Shown: positions 8,779-17,019 of the stretch, in pieces
How the letters are laid out: each line of letters opens with the position of its first letter
Numbering within the stretch: position 1 is the stretch's first letter
NCBI GenBank assembly: GCA_035934385.1
Contig: DASYXY010000039.1
Location: 5,585 to 69,584 of the forward strand
Source: CF-118 sp035934385
GTDB taxonomy: Bacteria > Chloroflexota > Dormibacteria > Dormibacterales > Dormibacteraceae
Direction of reading: 5' to 3'
Length of the DNA: 64,000 nucleotides
Program-made: the position numbers and the translations under genes
Notes under the pieces: model-generated
What the model was told of the DNA's origin: nothing
The model's database searches: none
The model's input: the letters and a program-made list of their open reading frames with translations, nothing else

Positions 8779-9825
8779 ATGTCGGCGCTCGAACTGTTGT
8801 TCGCACTTCTCCTGGTATGTGTGCTGGCATCGATCGGTGGCGTGGCCTGGCTCGTCTGGAGCCTGATTCGCCGCGCCGACGGCCAGGCCAGGGACGTTGC
8901 CGACCTGCGCAGCAGGCTGGAGCGAGGGGGCGTCAGCCAGGATGCCCAGGCCGCCGAGCTGCGCGAGCGGCTCAGCCAGACCCAGTCGGTCATGGAGGGG
9001 CTTCGCTCGGCGGTCGCGGCGCGGCAGCCGGTCGAAGAGGAAGCGCGCACGAGCCTGCGCCACATCGAAAGCGTGATCGCCGGCAGCTCGACGAGGGGCG
9101 CCGCGGGCGAGAACATCCTCGAGGAGGCGCTGCGCCACCTGCCGCCGGAGATGCTGCAGCGCAACGTATGGGTGGGCGGCAAGGTCGTCGAGCTGGGCCT
9201 GCGGCTGCCTGGGGGCAAGCTGCTGCCGATCGACTCCAAATGGGTGTCCAGCGGTGCGCTGGAGCAGCTCTCGAACCCGGCCCTGGACGCGCCCAGGCGG
9301 ACGCAGTTGGCGGGCCAGGTCGAGCGCGAGGTCGAGCGCCGCGTCCGCGAGGTGAGCCAGTACATCAACCCGGACATCACCTCTACGTTTGCGCTGGCGG
9401 TCATCCCCGACGCCGCGTACGACGTCTGCCGCAGCGCCATCGTCGACGCGCACAAGCGGCACGTGATGGTGGTCGCATACGGCATGGCCCTGCCCTACCT
9501 GCTCACCCTTTACCAGCTGCATCTCCAGTTCGCGCGGACCGTGGACATGGAGAAGATGCAGTCGGCACTGATCGACGTGGAGCGACACCTCGACGTGCTC
9601 GAAGGCATCCTCGAGAACAAGCTCCAGCGGGCCGTCACCATGCTCCAGAACGCCTACGGCGAGGGCAAGCAGGTTTCGGCGCGGATCAGGGCCTCGGCGG
9701 AGAGCATCCAGGTCGCCGAACCATCCCCAGAAGCCGGCCCGGAGGTTTCCACAGCGATCAGTGAGTCCGAACCTGGTCGCGAAGCGCAGCCCCTCTCTCT
9801 CGCCTTCCTCGACCCCGTTCGCTAG
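8779..9825 (+). CDS. rmuC: DNA recombination protein RmuC
   Basis: A 348-residue RmuC-family protein. An N-terminal hydrophobic helix (about residues 3-28) is followed by a coiled-coil stretch rich in Arg, Glu and Gln, then the conserved nuclease-fold region with LPGGKLLPIDSKW near residue 155 and the helical C-terminal part. RmuC is linked to limiting inversions at short repeats in E. coli, and the fold is related to restriction-type nucleases; the biochemical activity is not firmly known. The ATG at 8779 is set by the promoter immediately upstream. A longer in-frame reading from 8704 would begin inside the divergent deaminase gene. Confidence 0.9.
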   Translation: MSALELLFALLLVCVLASIGGVAWLVWSLIRRADGQARDVADLRSRLERGGVSQDAQAAELRERLSQTQSVMEGLRSAVAARQPVEEEARTSLRHIESVIAGSSTRGAAGENILEEALRHLPPEMLQRNVWVGGKVVELGLRLPGGKLLPIDSKWVSSGALEQLSNPALDAPRRTQLAGQVEREVERRVREVSQYINPDITSTFALAVIPDAAYDVCRSAIVDAHKRHVMVVAYGMALPYLLTLYQLHLQFARTVDMEKMQSALIDVERHLDVLEGILENKLQRAVTMLQNAYGEGKQVSARIRASAESIQVAEPSPEAGPEVSTAISESEPGREAQPLSLAFLDPVR

Positions 9826-9854
9826 GGCGCGTCGGATGAGAAGGAGGCGCCGAA

Positions 9855-9990
9855 ACGTCGGCGTATCGGCGGCCGGAGCCAAGGAAGGGGTGGCGCAAGG
9901 AGGAGCGCATCGGGATGCGTGACGACGACGCGACGGGCCCCCTGACGCAGGCTTCAGCCCGTAAGGGCCCGGCCGCCTAGGCGCCGACGT
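9855..9990 (+). ncRNA. Candidate structured RNA between rmuC and nrdJ
   Basis: Two perfectly complementary nine-base blocks on each side close this element: ACGTCGGCG (9855-9863) pairs with CGCCGACGT (9982-9990), and after a 4x4 internal loop GGCGGCCGG (9868-9876) pairs with CCGGCCGCC (9969-9977). The 92-base interior can form further stems: GCCA/TGGC, CGCAT/ATGCG with a CGGG loop, and ACGGGC/GCCCGT. It starts 29 bases after the rmuC stop and is followed by TTTT at 9993. I could not match it to a known riboswitch or ncRNA class. It could be a large rmuC terminator, a leader element or an independent ncRNA; the strand is assumed. Confidence 0.4.
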
Positions 9991-10047
9991 GGTTTTGCAG
10001 GTGTTTCCACAGGGAAGACCCAGCCTGTGCCCATTCGACTCGCAGGC

Positions 10048-10056
10048 TTATCCACA
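10048..10056 (+). promoter_or_regulatory. DnaA box TTATCCACA
   Basis: A perfect match to the strong DnaA-binding 9-mer lies upstream of the nrdJ promoter. A weaker relative, GTTTCCACA, is at 10003-10011. DnaA boxes are known near ribonucleotide reductase genes in other bacteria; no AT-rich unwinding region or box cluster suggests an origin here. Confidence 0.5.
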
Positions 10057-10063
10057 GGTATTC

Positions 10064-10109
10064 CACCTACATATGGGGCTTCGGGCGGTCAAGACACCAA
10101 ATATCTTGT
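10064..10109 (+). promoter_or_regulatory. Tandem NrdR-box-like operators
   Basis: Two 16-base sites, 10064-10079 (CACCTACATATGGGGC) and 10094-10109 (part of ACACCAAATATCTTGTGT), resemble the NrdR consensus acaCwAtATaTwGtgt. The first keeps all six strongly conserved bases, the second five. They are 30 bases apart centre to centre, about three helical turns, which is close to the usual pairing of NrdR boxes. They end nine bases upstream of the nrdJ -35 element. The nrdR gene itself is not in the window. Confidence 0.6.
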
Positions 10110-10118
10110 GTTCAGGTC

Positions 10119-10147
10119 TTGACAAGGCAAAAATCGCCTCGTATCAT
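10119..10147 (+). promoter_or_regulatory. nrdJ promoter
   Basis: A perfect -35 TTGACA (10119-10124), a 17-base spacer and TATCAT (10142-10147) give the strongest promoter in the window. Transcription should begin near 10154, leaving a leader of about 180 bases, unlike the leaderless genes around it. Confidence 0.75.
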
Positions 10148-10162
10148 CCGGGGCGTTACATC

Positions 10163-10288
10163 GAGGCCCTGGGGCATAAGTGGCGGGCATGCTCTGGGGC
10201 CTCTTCCATCCCCAAACGAATAAGTTCAACGACCCACCAGACGTCCCAGCAGCGAACCCAGGCCGGGCGTGCCCCCAGCACGCCCGGC
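10163..10288 (+). other. Structured nrdJ 5' leader
   Basis: The untranslated leader holds two clear hairpins. GAGGCCC (10163-10169) pairs with GGGCCTC (10197-10203), and an eleven-base perfect stem, GCCGGGCGTGC (10262-10272) with GCACGCCCGGC (10278-10288), has a CCCCA loop. No T-run follows the second stem, so it is not a standard terminator. A cobalamin riboswitch would make sense for a B12-dependent enzyme, but I do not see its conserved B12 box. Confidence 0.45.
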
Positions 10289-10335
10289 TTACAAAACACC
10301 CTCAACGGGGATGATTAAGGGAGGCGTTTCTCTAG

Positions 10336-13119
10336 ATGGCCAAGAACGTAGCTGAAGTCGCCGCCGGAGCCCGCCGCAACGGAAACCACAAGCCGAAGGT
10401 CGGGCTCAAGTTCGAGCGCTACTTCACGCCTCCGGGCGCCCACGCCTACGACCTGATCGAGTGGGAGCGGCGTACGGCGGCCATCACCAGCGAGAAGGGC
10501 CAGATCATCTTCGAGCAGAAGGACGTCGAGGTCCCCCGGTCGTGGTCGCAGCTGGCCATCAACGTCGTCGCGCAGAAGTACTTCCGCGGCAGCCCCGGCA
10601 GCCCGGAGCGCGAGACCAGCGTCCGCGAGATCGTTGACCGCGTGGTCGACACGCTTGCGGCCTGGGGCCGTGAGGGCAACTACTTCGCCACCGACGAGGA
10701 CGCCGCCAACTGGGCGGAGGAGCTGCGCTTCCTGCTGGTCACCCAGCATGCATCCTTCAACAGCCCGGTCTGGTTCAACATCGGCGTGCCCGGCCGCGCC
10801 CAGCAGGGCTCGGCGTGCTTCATCAACTCGGTCCAGGACTCGATGGAGTCGATCCTGGACCTGGTGAAGACCGAAGGCATGCTGTTCAAGTTCGGCAGCG
10901 GCACCGGCACCAACCTGTCCGTCCTGCGCTCCTCGAGGGAGCAGCTGTCCGGCGGCGGCACGGCCTCGGGACCCGTCTCCTTCATGCGCGGCTACGACTC
11001 GTTCGCCGGCTCGATCAAGTCCGGCGGCACGACCCGTCGCGCGGCCAAGATGGTCATCCTCAACGCCGACCACCCGGACGTCCTTGACTTCATCCGCTGC
11101 AAGGCGGAGGAGGAGAAGAAGGCGTGGGCGCTCATCGAGGCCGGCTTCAACGCGGGCTTCAACGTGCCCGGCGGCGCGTACGACTCGGTCCAGTTCCAGA
11201 ACGCGAACCACTCGGTGCGCGTGAGCGACGACTTCATGCGCGCGGTCATGGACGACAAGGGTTGGGAGACTCACGCGGTCGTCGACGGTAGGGTCGTGGA
11301 CAAGTTCCAGGCGCGGACGCTGTGGCGCGAGATCGCGGACGCGGCTTGGGTCTGCGGCGATCCTGGCCTGCAGTTCGACACCACCATCCAGGACTGGAAC
11401 GTCGTTCCGAACACGGGCCGCATCAACGCGACCAACCCGTGCTCGGAGTTCGTCTTCCTTGACGACACGGCGTGCAACCTGCTGTCGCTCAACCTGATGA
11501 AGTTCCAGGGCGAGACCGGAGCGTTCGACGTCGACCGGTTCCGCCGCGCCGTGGACGTCTGCTTCACGGGCCAGGAGATCATCGTTTCGAATGCCTCCTA
11601 CCCCACTCCGGCAATCGGCAAGAACTCGGAAGCGCTGCGCCCGCTGGGTCTCGGTTACGCAAACCTTGGCGCGCTGCTCATGTCGATGGGCCTTGCGTAC
11701 GACTCGGATGAGGGCCGCAGGTTCGCCGGCGCGATCACCTCGATCATGACCGGCCGCGCGTTCGCCCAGTCGGCGCGCATGGCCCAGGTCAAAGGTCCGT
11801 TCACCGAGTACGCCAGGAACCGCGAGCCGATGCTGCGCGTGATGGACAAGCACCGTCAGGCTGCCTACCAGCTCACTACTTCGCCAGAGTCGGCCGACGT
11901 GGTGCGGGCCGCGCGCGACACATGGGACGACGCGGTCAACCTCGGCCGCATCCACGGCTACAGGAACGCGCAGGCGACCGTACTCGCCCCCACCGGCACG
12001 ATCGGCCTGATGATGGATTGCGACACCACGGGCATCGAGCCCGACCTGGCTCTGGTCAAGTACAAGAAGCTCGTCGGCGGCGGCATGCTGAAGATCGTCA
12101 ACAACACGGTGCCGGCCGCGCTGCGCAAGCTTGGCTACGACAGCAACGAAGTCAAGGAGATCGTCGAGTACATCGACGACAACGACACCATCGAGGGCGC
12201 TCCGCACCTCGTGGATGAGCATCTGAAGGTGTTCGATTGCGCCTTCAAGCCGGTCAAGGGCGCGCGCTCGATCGCGCCGATGGGCCACGTCCGGATGATG
12301 GCCGCGGTGCAGCCGTTCATCTCAGGCTCGATGTCGAAGACGGTCAACCTGCCCACAGAGGCAACCGTCGAGGACATCGAGCAGACTTACATGGAGTCGT
12401 GGAAGCTCGGACTGAAGTGCATCGCGATCTACCGCGACGGCTGCAAGCGCTCGCAGCCGCTGTCGACCTCGCTCGACAAGAAGAAGGAGCCTGAGCCGAA
12501 CACGGTGGAATACCGCGCCATGCGGCACAAGCTGCCCGACGAGCGCAAGTCGATCACGCACAAGTTCGACATCGCCGGCCACGAGGGGTACCTCACCGTC
12601 GGCCTGTACGAGGACGGCCAGCCAGGTGAGCTGTTCGTGACCATGGCCAAGGAGGGCTCGACCATCTCGGGCCTGATGGACGCGTTCGCAACCCAGACGT
12701 CTTACGCGCTGCAGTTCGGCGTGCCGCTGAAGTTCATGGTCGACAAGTTCACCCACATGCGCTTCGAGCCGTCGGGCTTCACCAAGAACCCGGAGATCCC
12801 GATCGCGAAGTCGATCGTCGACTACATCTTCCGGTGGATGGCGGCCCACTTTCTGCCCGTTGAGGACGCAGAGGAAGCGGGCGTGATCCTGCGCGAGCGT
12901 CCGGCGGCCGACCCGACGCGACCGCCGACCAGGCCCGACCCCGAGACGGGTCCAGGCGCGCTGAAGATAATCGCGGCGCCAGCGCCGGTGAACGGGATCC
13001 AGAAGATTGCATTCATCAACACGGATGCCCCGGCGTGCCCGGACTGCGGTGCGATCACCGTGCGGTCAGGGTCGTGCTACAAGTGCCTGAACTGCGGAGC
13101 GACGACCGGCTGCAGCTGA
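10336..13119 (+). CDS. nrdJ: Adenosylcobalamin-dependent ribonucleotide reductase (class II)
   Basis: A 927-residue class II ribonucleotide reductase that makes deoxyribonucleotides with an adenosylcobalamin-generated radical and needs no oxygen. The order of motifs is normal: an N-terminal ATP-cone-free region, GSACFINSVQDSME with the first redox cysteine, the NPCSEF active-site loop near residue 370, ATVLAPTGTIGLMMD near 550, and a C-terminal zinc-ribbon-like tail with CPDCG and CYKCLNCG. The ATG has a good ribosome-binding site, AAGGGAGG at 10317-10324, unlike most first genes here. Upstream NrdR-like boxes and a DnaA box point to control by dNTP level and replication. Cobalamin supply links it to the Ni/Co permease at 27245 and possibly the tetrapyrrole fusion protein at 39460. 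Confidence 0.96.
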   Translation: MAKNVAEVAAGARRNGNHKPKVGLKFERYFTPPGAHAYDLIEWERRTAAITSEKGQIIFEQKDVEVPRSWSQLAINVVAQKYFRGSPGSPERETSVREIVDRVVDTLAAWGREGNYFATDEDAANWAEELRFLLVTQHASFNSPVWFNIGVPGRAQQGSACFINSVQDSMESILDLVKTEGMLFKFGSGTGTNLSVLRSSREQLSGGGTASGPVSFMRGYDSFAGSIKSGGTTRRAAKMVILNADHPDVLDFIRCKAEEEKKAWALIEAGFNAGFNVPGGAYDSVQFQNANHSVRVSDDFMRAVMDDKGWETHAVVDGRVVDKFQARTLWREIADAAWVCGDPGLQFDTTIQDWNVVPNTGRINATNPCSEFVFLDDTACNLLSLNLMKFQGETGAFDVDRFRRAVDVCFTGQEIIVSNASYPTPAIGKNSEALRPLGLGYANLGALLMSMGLAYDSDEGRRFAGAITSIMTGRAFAQSARMAQVKGPFTEYARNREPMLRVMDKHRQAAYQLTTSPESADVVRAARDTWDDAVNLGRIHGYRNAQATVLAPTGTIGLMMDCDTTGIEPDLALVKYKKLVGGGMLKIVNNTVPAALRKLGYDSNEVKEIVEYIDDNDTIEGAPHLVDEHLKVFDCAFKPVKGARSIAPMGHVRMMAAVQPFISGSMSKTVNLPTEATVEDIEQTYMESWKLGLKCIAIYRDGCKRSQPLSTSLDKKKEPEPNTVEYRAMRHKLPDERKSITHKFDIAGHEGYLTVGLYEDGQPGELFVTMAKEGSTISGLMDAFATQTSYALQFGVPLKFMVDKFTHMRFEPSGFTKNPEIPIAKSIVDYIFRWMAAHFLPVEDAEEAGVILRERPAADPTRPPTRPDPETGPGALKIIAAPAPVNGIQKIAFINTDAPACPDCGAITVRSGSCYKCLNCGATTGCS

Positions 13120-13137
13120 CGACGCGCTGAACCTTCT

Positions 13138-13794
13138 CTAGCGAAGCTCGGCGAGCGACCGCAGCTGGCGACCGTCGGTGTCGAAGTTCTCCGGTCGGAG
13201 CCACGCCTCGAAGGCAGCCTTCGAGGCCGGCCACTCGCTGTTGAGCATCGAGTACCACGCGGTGTCGCGGTTCCGGTCCTTGATAACCATGTGCTGGCGA
13301 AACACGCCTTCGAAGGTGAAGCCGAGGCGCAGCGCGGCGCGGCGCGATGGCTCGTTGAGGGCGTTGCACTTCCACTCGTAGCGGCGATAGCCGAGGTCGT
13401 CGAACGCATGGCGCGCCATCACGTACATGGCCTCCGTTGCGTGCCTCGTCCGCTGTAGCGCTGGTGAGTACCAGATGTGACCCACCTCGATCACGCCATG
13501 CTCAGGCTCCATGCGAAGGAAGCTCGCCATTCCCAGCGCCCGCCCGGAAGCCCGGTCGACGATCGCGTAGAACAGCGGATCCGAGGTGCTTGCACGCTCG
13601 GTGAGCCAGGTTCGGAAGACGGATTCGTTCTCAAACGGCCCGTACGGCAGGTAGTCCCACAACTCCGGCGCGCCGGACTGGGCGGCGAAGAGCTGGCCCC
13701 CGTGCCCGGCTACGTCGAGCGGCTCCAGGCGTACCAGACTGCCATCGAGCGCCATCCGTCTGGGAGGCTGCGCGGGCTTCCAGTGCAGGCTCAT
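13138..13794 (-). CDS. GNAT acetyltransferase, RimJ/RimL type
   Basis: A 218-residue GNAT-fold N-acetyltransferase. The RimJ/RimL-like features are the MALDGSLVRLEPL beginning, the GHIWYSPALQRTRHATEA acetyl-CoA region near residue 120, and the RRYEWKCNALNEPSRRAALRLGF C-terminal half (shown here in part by YEWKCNALNEPSRRAAL). Substrate is unknown; protein N-termini or small amines are the usual choices. TAGCAT eight bases before the ATG (13803-13808, minus strand) and the lack of a Shine-Dalgarno sequence suggest a leaderless message. It lies convergent to nrdJ with 18 bases between stops. Confidence 0.87.
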   Translation of the reverse strand: MSLHWKPAQPPRRMALDGSLVRLEPLDVAGHGGQLFAAQSGAPELWDYLPYGPFENESVFRTWLTERASTSDPLFYAIVDRASGRALGMASFLRMEPEHGVIEVGHIWYSPALQRTRHATEAMYVMARHAFDDLGYRRYEWKCNALNEPSRRAALRLGFTFEGVFRQHMVIKDRNRDTAWYSMLNSEWPASKAAFEAWLRPENFDTDGRQLRSLAELR

Positions 13795-13802
13795 GTGCGC
13801 AG

Positions 13803-13812
13803 ATGCTAGATT
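13803..13812. promoter_or_regulatory. Overlapping divergent -10 boxes
   Basis: TAGCAT on the minus strand (13803-13808, eight bases before the acetyltransferase ATG) and TAGATT on the plus strand (13807-13812, nine bases before the membrane-protein GTG) overlap by two bases. Only 27 bases separate the two divergent start codons, so the two transcription units seem to share a single promoter core. Confidence 0.5.
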
Positions 13813-13821
13813 CCGGGCGCC

Positions 13822-14289
13822 GTGATCTGGGTCTTATCCATCCTGCTGTACATCCACATCCTCGGCGCCATCTTCTGGTTCGGGTCAGGCCTGATGCTGC
13901 AGATCGTATTCATACCGGCGCTGCGCACCATGCCGTACGAGGCCCAGCACCCATGGCTGCAAGCGTTGGGCGCCAATTACTCGCGGATCATCGGACCGGT
14001 CGGCGGCCTGACCATCCTCTTCGGCATCCTCCGAGGCGTGTTCGCGGGCGTGCTCGGGTCACTCAATACTCCGTACGGCATCACGTTCGTGGTCTCGTTC
14101 GTGCTGGCGATACCAGTCATCGTCGTGGGCGCACGCTTCATCGGTCCAACGGCAGAGAAGCTCGCGGCCGCTGGCACGCGCGACGAGGTGCTGGCCCTGG
14201 CGAAGCAGATCACTCGCTACGGCCGCTTCGAGGAGGGCGGCATGGGTGTGATGCTTGCCCTCATGGTCGCGATGCACGCGGGGTACTGA
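13822..14289 (+). CDS. Small integral membrane protein (CopD/DUF2269-like)
   Basis: A 155-residue protein with four likely transmembrane helices (about residues 4-26, 58-80, 84-104 and 136-152). His at residues 12 and 43, Glu near 137 and the pattern LYIHILGAIFWFGSGLM recall CopD/DUF2269-type membrane proteins, but I cannot assign a function. The start is a GTG nine bases after a TAGATT box. Its TGA directly abuts the stop of the convergent MFS gene. Confidence 0.7.
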   Translation: MIWVLSILLYIHILGAIFWFGSGLMLQIVFIPALRTMPYEAQHPWLQALGANYSRIIGPVGGLTILFGILRGVFAGVLGSLNTPYGITFVVSFVLAIPVIVVGARFIGPTAEKLAAAGTRDEVLALAKQITRYGRFEEGGMGVMLALMVAMHAGY

Positions 14290-15465
14290 CTAGCGGGCGT
14301 GCGCGGGTAGCCGAAGCGCCACCGGAATCCCGGCCAGGGCCGCGACACCCATCAAACCGAGAGCGACGTAGGCGTTTGCAACTGCCGCCTGCACCGCCAG
14401 GGCAAGCACGACCCCGCCGAGGTTGCCCGCCATCATCAAGAACCCGACCGCGGCGCCCTGGCGCTCGGGACCGGCGTGAACCTCAGACCAGTCGAGCACT
14501 ACGGGCAGGCACGCGAGCAGCAGCACGCCTTCGACGAAGAACCACGCACCCAGCCAGATGACGTTGTGGAACGCGGACACGGCCGCGAACGCAGCCGCAG
14601 AAGCCACGAGCGCGGTCAACAGAGCGCCGCGGCGTAGGTCCCGCGCCGCGACTGTCGGCGGGATCACGGCCGCGCCCAGGACGCCGGCGAACGTGAGCAC
14701 CGCGATCAGGTTCCCCGCGGCCGCGCCTTCGCCGAAGTGATCGAGTATCGGCTGCAGCCAAGTGGCCACGGCGTTGTAAGTGCCCATGCCGATGAACACG
14801 AGAGCCGCGAGCGTCCACATGAAGCGATCCCGCGCCAGCCAGCGGAGGCTCACGCTCACGGATGGATCGTCCGGATACGCGGGCTGGGAGCGCGCCGTGA
14901 TCATCACCAGGGCGGCCGCGATCACGGCAGGCACGGCCTGCGCCACCAACAGCAGCGGAAGTCCGCCTGCGGCGAAAAGCGGTCCGGCGGTGAGCACAGC
15001 GGCGAGGATTCCGACGAACAGCGCCGCGGTGCCGATCGAGATCGCTGTCGCCCTCTCACCTGGCGGGAAATAGCGGCCCGCGACTTTGGTGATGCTGTTG
15101 AGGACCAGCGGCTGCCCGGCGGCTATGACGAGCATGCCGGCCGCTTGCACCGCGAATGACGCCGGCGCCACCAGGCGCACCAGGGCGCCGGCGCCTGTGA
15201 GGATCGCGCCGGCAGACAGAGCCTGTGCGAACCGCACGTCGAGCCAGCGCCCGGTGGGCAGGGCCAGCACTATGTAAACGAAGGGAAAGATGATCGCGAG
15301 GTCACCGACCGTGCCGACGTCGACGTGCAGCACGCGCGCCGTGTCGGTGTCGATGGCGGCGAAGCTCAGCCAGAGCATCTGTGTGCATGCAGCCAGTAGC
15401 GAGTAGGAGCCGAGGATGGCCCAGCGACCAGCTGACGTCGTCGTGGTGGCGGCTTCGACTCTCAT
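14290..15465 (-). CDS. MFS transporter
   Basis: A 391-residue major facilitator superfamily permease with about twelve helices. The segment PTGRWLDVRFAQ after helix 2 corresponds to the MFS loop 2-3 signature region (GxLaDrxG/R). It is the last gene of the long minus-strand operon that begins with the sugar-binding protein, overlapping the FGGY kinase by four bases (ATGA). Context suggests import of a sugar or polyol for the kinase, or export of a catabolic product. The family is clear, the cargo is not. Confidence 0.85.
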   Translation of the reverse strand: MRVEAATTTTSAGRWAILGSYSLLAACTQMLWLSFAAIDTDTARVLHVDVGTVGDLAIIFPFVYIVLALPTGRWLDVRFAQALSAGAILTGAGALVRLVAPASFAVQAAGMLVIAAGQPLVLNSITKVAGRYFPPGERATAISIGTAALFVGILAAVLTAGPLFAAGGLPLLLVAQAVPAVIAAALVMITARSQPAYPDDPSVSVSLRWLARDRFMWTLAALVFIGMGTYNAVATWLQPILDHFGEGAAAGNLIAVLTFAGVLGAAVIPPTVAARDLRRGALLTALVASAAAFAAVSAFHNVIWLGAWFFVEGVLLLACLPVVLDWSEVHAGPERQGAAVGFLMMAGNLGGVVLALAVQAAVANAYVALGLMGVAALAGIPVALRLPAHAR

Positions 15466-17018
15466 CGTGTTCGGTTCAAGCGCGCGTAAACGCCGTGCAG
15501 GCGATCGTAAAGGTGCTTGAACTCGCGGTACATAGGCTCATAGATGGCGCGCCTCGACGGGTCGGGCTCGAACGTGTCAGTGACGCGAACCATGCCTCGG
15601 ACATCATCGAGCGAAATCTTGCCGAGCGACAGGCCCGCGAACAGGGCGGCGCCGCGGAGGTTGGCGTACATCGGGTCGGCGACGCGTTCGATGCGGCGCC
15701 CGAGGACATCGGCGTGGATCTGGCACCAGAGATCGCTGGCCGCGCCACCGCCAAGGATCCGCAGCGACGGCAACGGCCGGCGGACGAAGCCTTCCACGGC
15801 GTCCAGCAGCCAGCGCGCGTTGAACGCCACACCCTCGAGCACCGAGCGCACCAGCTGCGCGCGATCGGTCGCCATCGAAACGTTGAGGAAACCCGCTCGC
15901 AGCGTTCGGTCCTCGACCGGCGTGCGCTCGCCTTTGAGCCAGGGCGTGAAGATCACGCCGCCGGATCCAGGCGCGGCGGTGCCTGCCAGGCGGCACAGCT
16001 CCTCGTACGACGGTGGGGCAACGCCGTCGCCGCTGAGCACCGACTCTCGCAGCCACTGGAGGCACACGCCCGCGGTCTCGTGATTGTTGGCGACGAGGTA
16101 CGTGCCTCGACGCAGCCCTGGCACGCTCGCCATCTGGTGGATGACGTCGGTCCGCTTGAACGGCACCTCGCAGGCGATCCACGACGTGGTGCTGATGGTC
16201 ACGTGAGCCTCATACGGCGCCACCGCGCCCGAGCCCAGGAAGGCGGTGTGGAGGTCCGGCACGCCGGCGACCACCGGCGCGGAGGTCACGCCCAGCTCGG
16301 CGGCCACGGCCGGCGTGATGTCACCGAGCACCGCGCCCGTTGGCTGCAGATTTGGCAAGCGCCTGGGGTCGCGCCCTGAACGCTGGATGAGCTCGGGCAC
16401 GTAGCCCGGCGCCGCGCCCGGCCGGTTGTCGGTGAGCCAGGACAGGATCATCGAGGCAGGAGTCGCGGCGATGCGGCCCGTGAAGCACGCGCCCAGGAAG
16501 TCGAGCGGCTCCAGGAGGGTCTTGGCCGCAGCGTAGGTCTGGGGCTCGCTGTCGCGCAGGTACAGCTCGTGGCCGAGAGGGTCGGCCCCATTTGGCGATG
16601 GCGCACCGCCGGTGATCTGGATCCAGCGGACCATATTTCCGGGCGAGTAGCCGAACAGCGAGACCGGCCCGCCAACGGCTTTCGACGCCAGGGGGCCGCC
16701 ACGCGTGTCCGCCCACAGCATGCAGTCGCCCACCGCCCGGCCGTCCGCGCCTACGGGCACTGTCGAGCCCCACTGACCGGTGATTCCAACGCCGGCCAGC
16801 TCGTCGATCGATGCGGTCTTCGACTCGACAACAGCGCGCACCCCGTCCTTGATGGCGCGCCACCAGTCGTTGGGGTCTTGAACCGCCCCACCGTCCGGCG
16901 TGTACCGCGTCAGAACTGCGGCGTGTGATTGCGCCAGGACTTCGCCCCGCAGCGACACCGCGCCAGTCTTCGGCCCACCCGTCCCAAGGTCGACGGCGAG
17001 GATCCAGCCGCTGCCCAC
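15462..17018 (-). CDS. FGGY-family carbohydrate kinase (XylB-like)
   Basis: A 518-residue FGGY kinase that phosphorylates a sugar or sugar-like alcohol with ATP. N-terminal phosphate-1 loop VDLGTGGPKTG near residue 8, the GITGQWGSTVPVG and DTRGG motifs of the first actin-like domain, FTPWLKGERTPVEDR, and the C-terminal ILGGGAASDLWCQI and LRGAALFAG motifs match xylulokinase-type proteins. I take GTG 17018 as start because it sits just before the first beta strand and overlaps the lyase stop region; the open frame continues upstream only over the neighbouring gene. Substrate may be a ketose such as fuculose or xylulose, or the alcohol partner of the adjacent lyase. Confidence 0.86.
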   Translation of the reverse strand: MGSGWILAVDLGTGGPKTGAVSLRGEVLAQSHAAVLTRYTPDGGAVQDPNDWWRAIKDGVRAVVESKTASIDELAGVGITGQWGSTVPVGADGRAVGDCMLWADTRGGPLASKAVGGPVSLFGYSPGNMVRWIQITGGAPSPNGADPLGHELYLRDSEPQTYAAAKTLLEPLDFLGACFTGRIAATPASMILSWLTDNRPGAAPGYVPELIQRSGRDPRRLPNLQPTGAVLGDITPAVAAELGVTSAPVVAGVPDLHTAFLGSGAVAPYEAHVTISTTSWIACEVPFKRTDVIHQMASVPGLRRGTYLVANNHETAGVCLQWLRESVLSGDGVAPPSYEELCRLAGTAAPGSGGVIFTPWLKGERTPVEDRTLRAGFLNVSMATDRAQLVRSVLEGVAFNARWLLDAVEGFVRRPLPSLRILGGGAASDLWCQIHADVLGRRIERVADPMYANLRGAALFAGLSLGKISLDDVRGMVRVTDTFEPDPSRRAIYEPMYREFKHLYDRLHGVYARLNRTR

Positions 17019-17019
17019 G

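Noticed and set aside
10003..10056. Possible replication origin from DnaA boxes
   Set aside because: Only one perfect and one weak box, no AT-rich segment, no dnaA or dnaN nearby; regulation of nrdJ is simpler.
9989..10318. 109-codon frame between rmuC and nrdJ
   Set aside because: It spans the DnaA box, NrdR-like boxes, promoter and leader hairpins and has no protein family features.
10154..10335. Cobalamin riboswitch before nrdJ
   Set aside because: The location is right but I could not find the conserved B12 box or the expected core.
10315..12288. 657-codon minus-strand frame opposite nrdJ
   Set aside because: Composition is Arg/Val/Asp-rich noise produced by the codon bias of nrdJ; no motif and no start signal.
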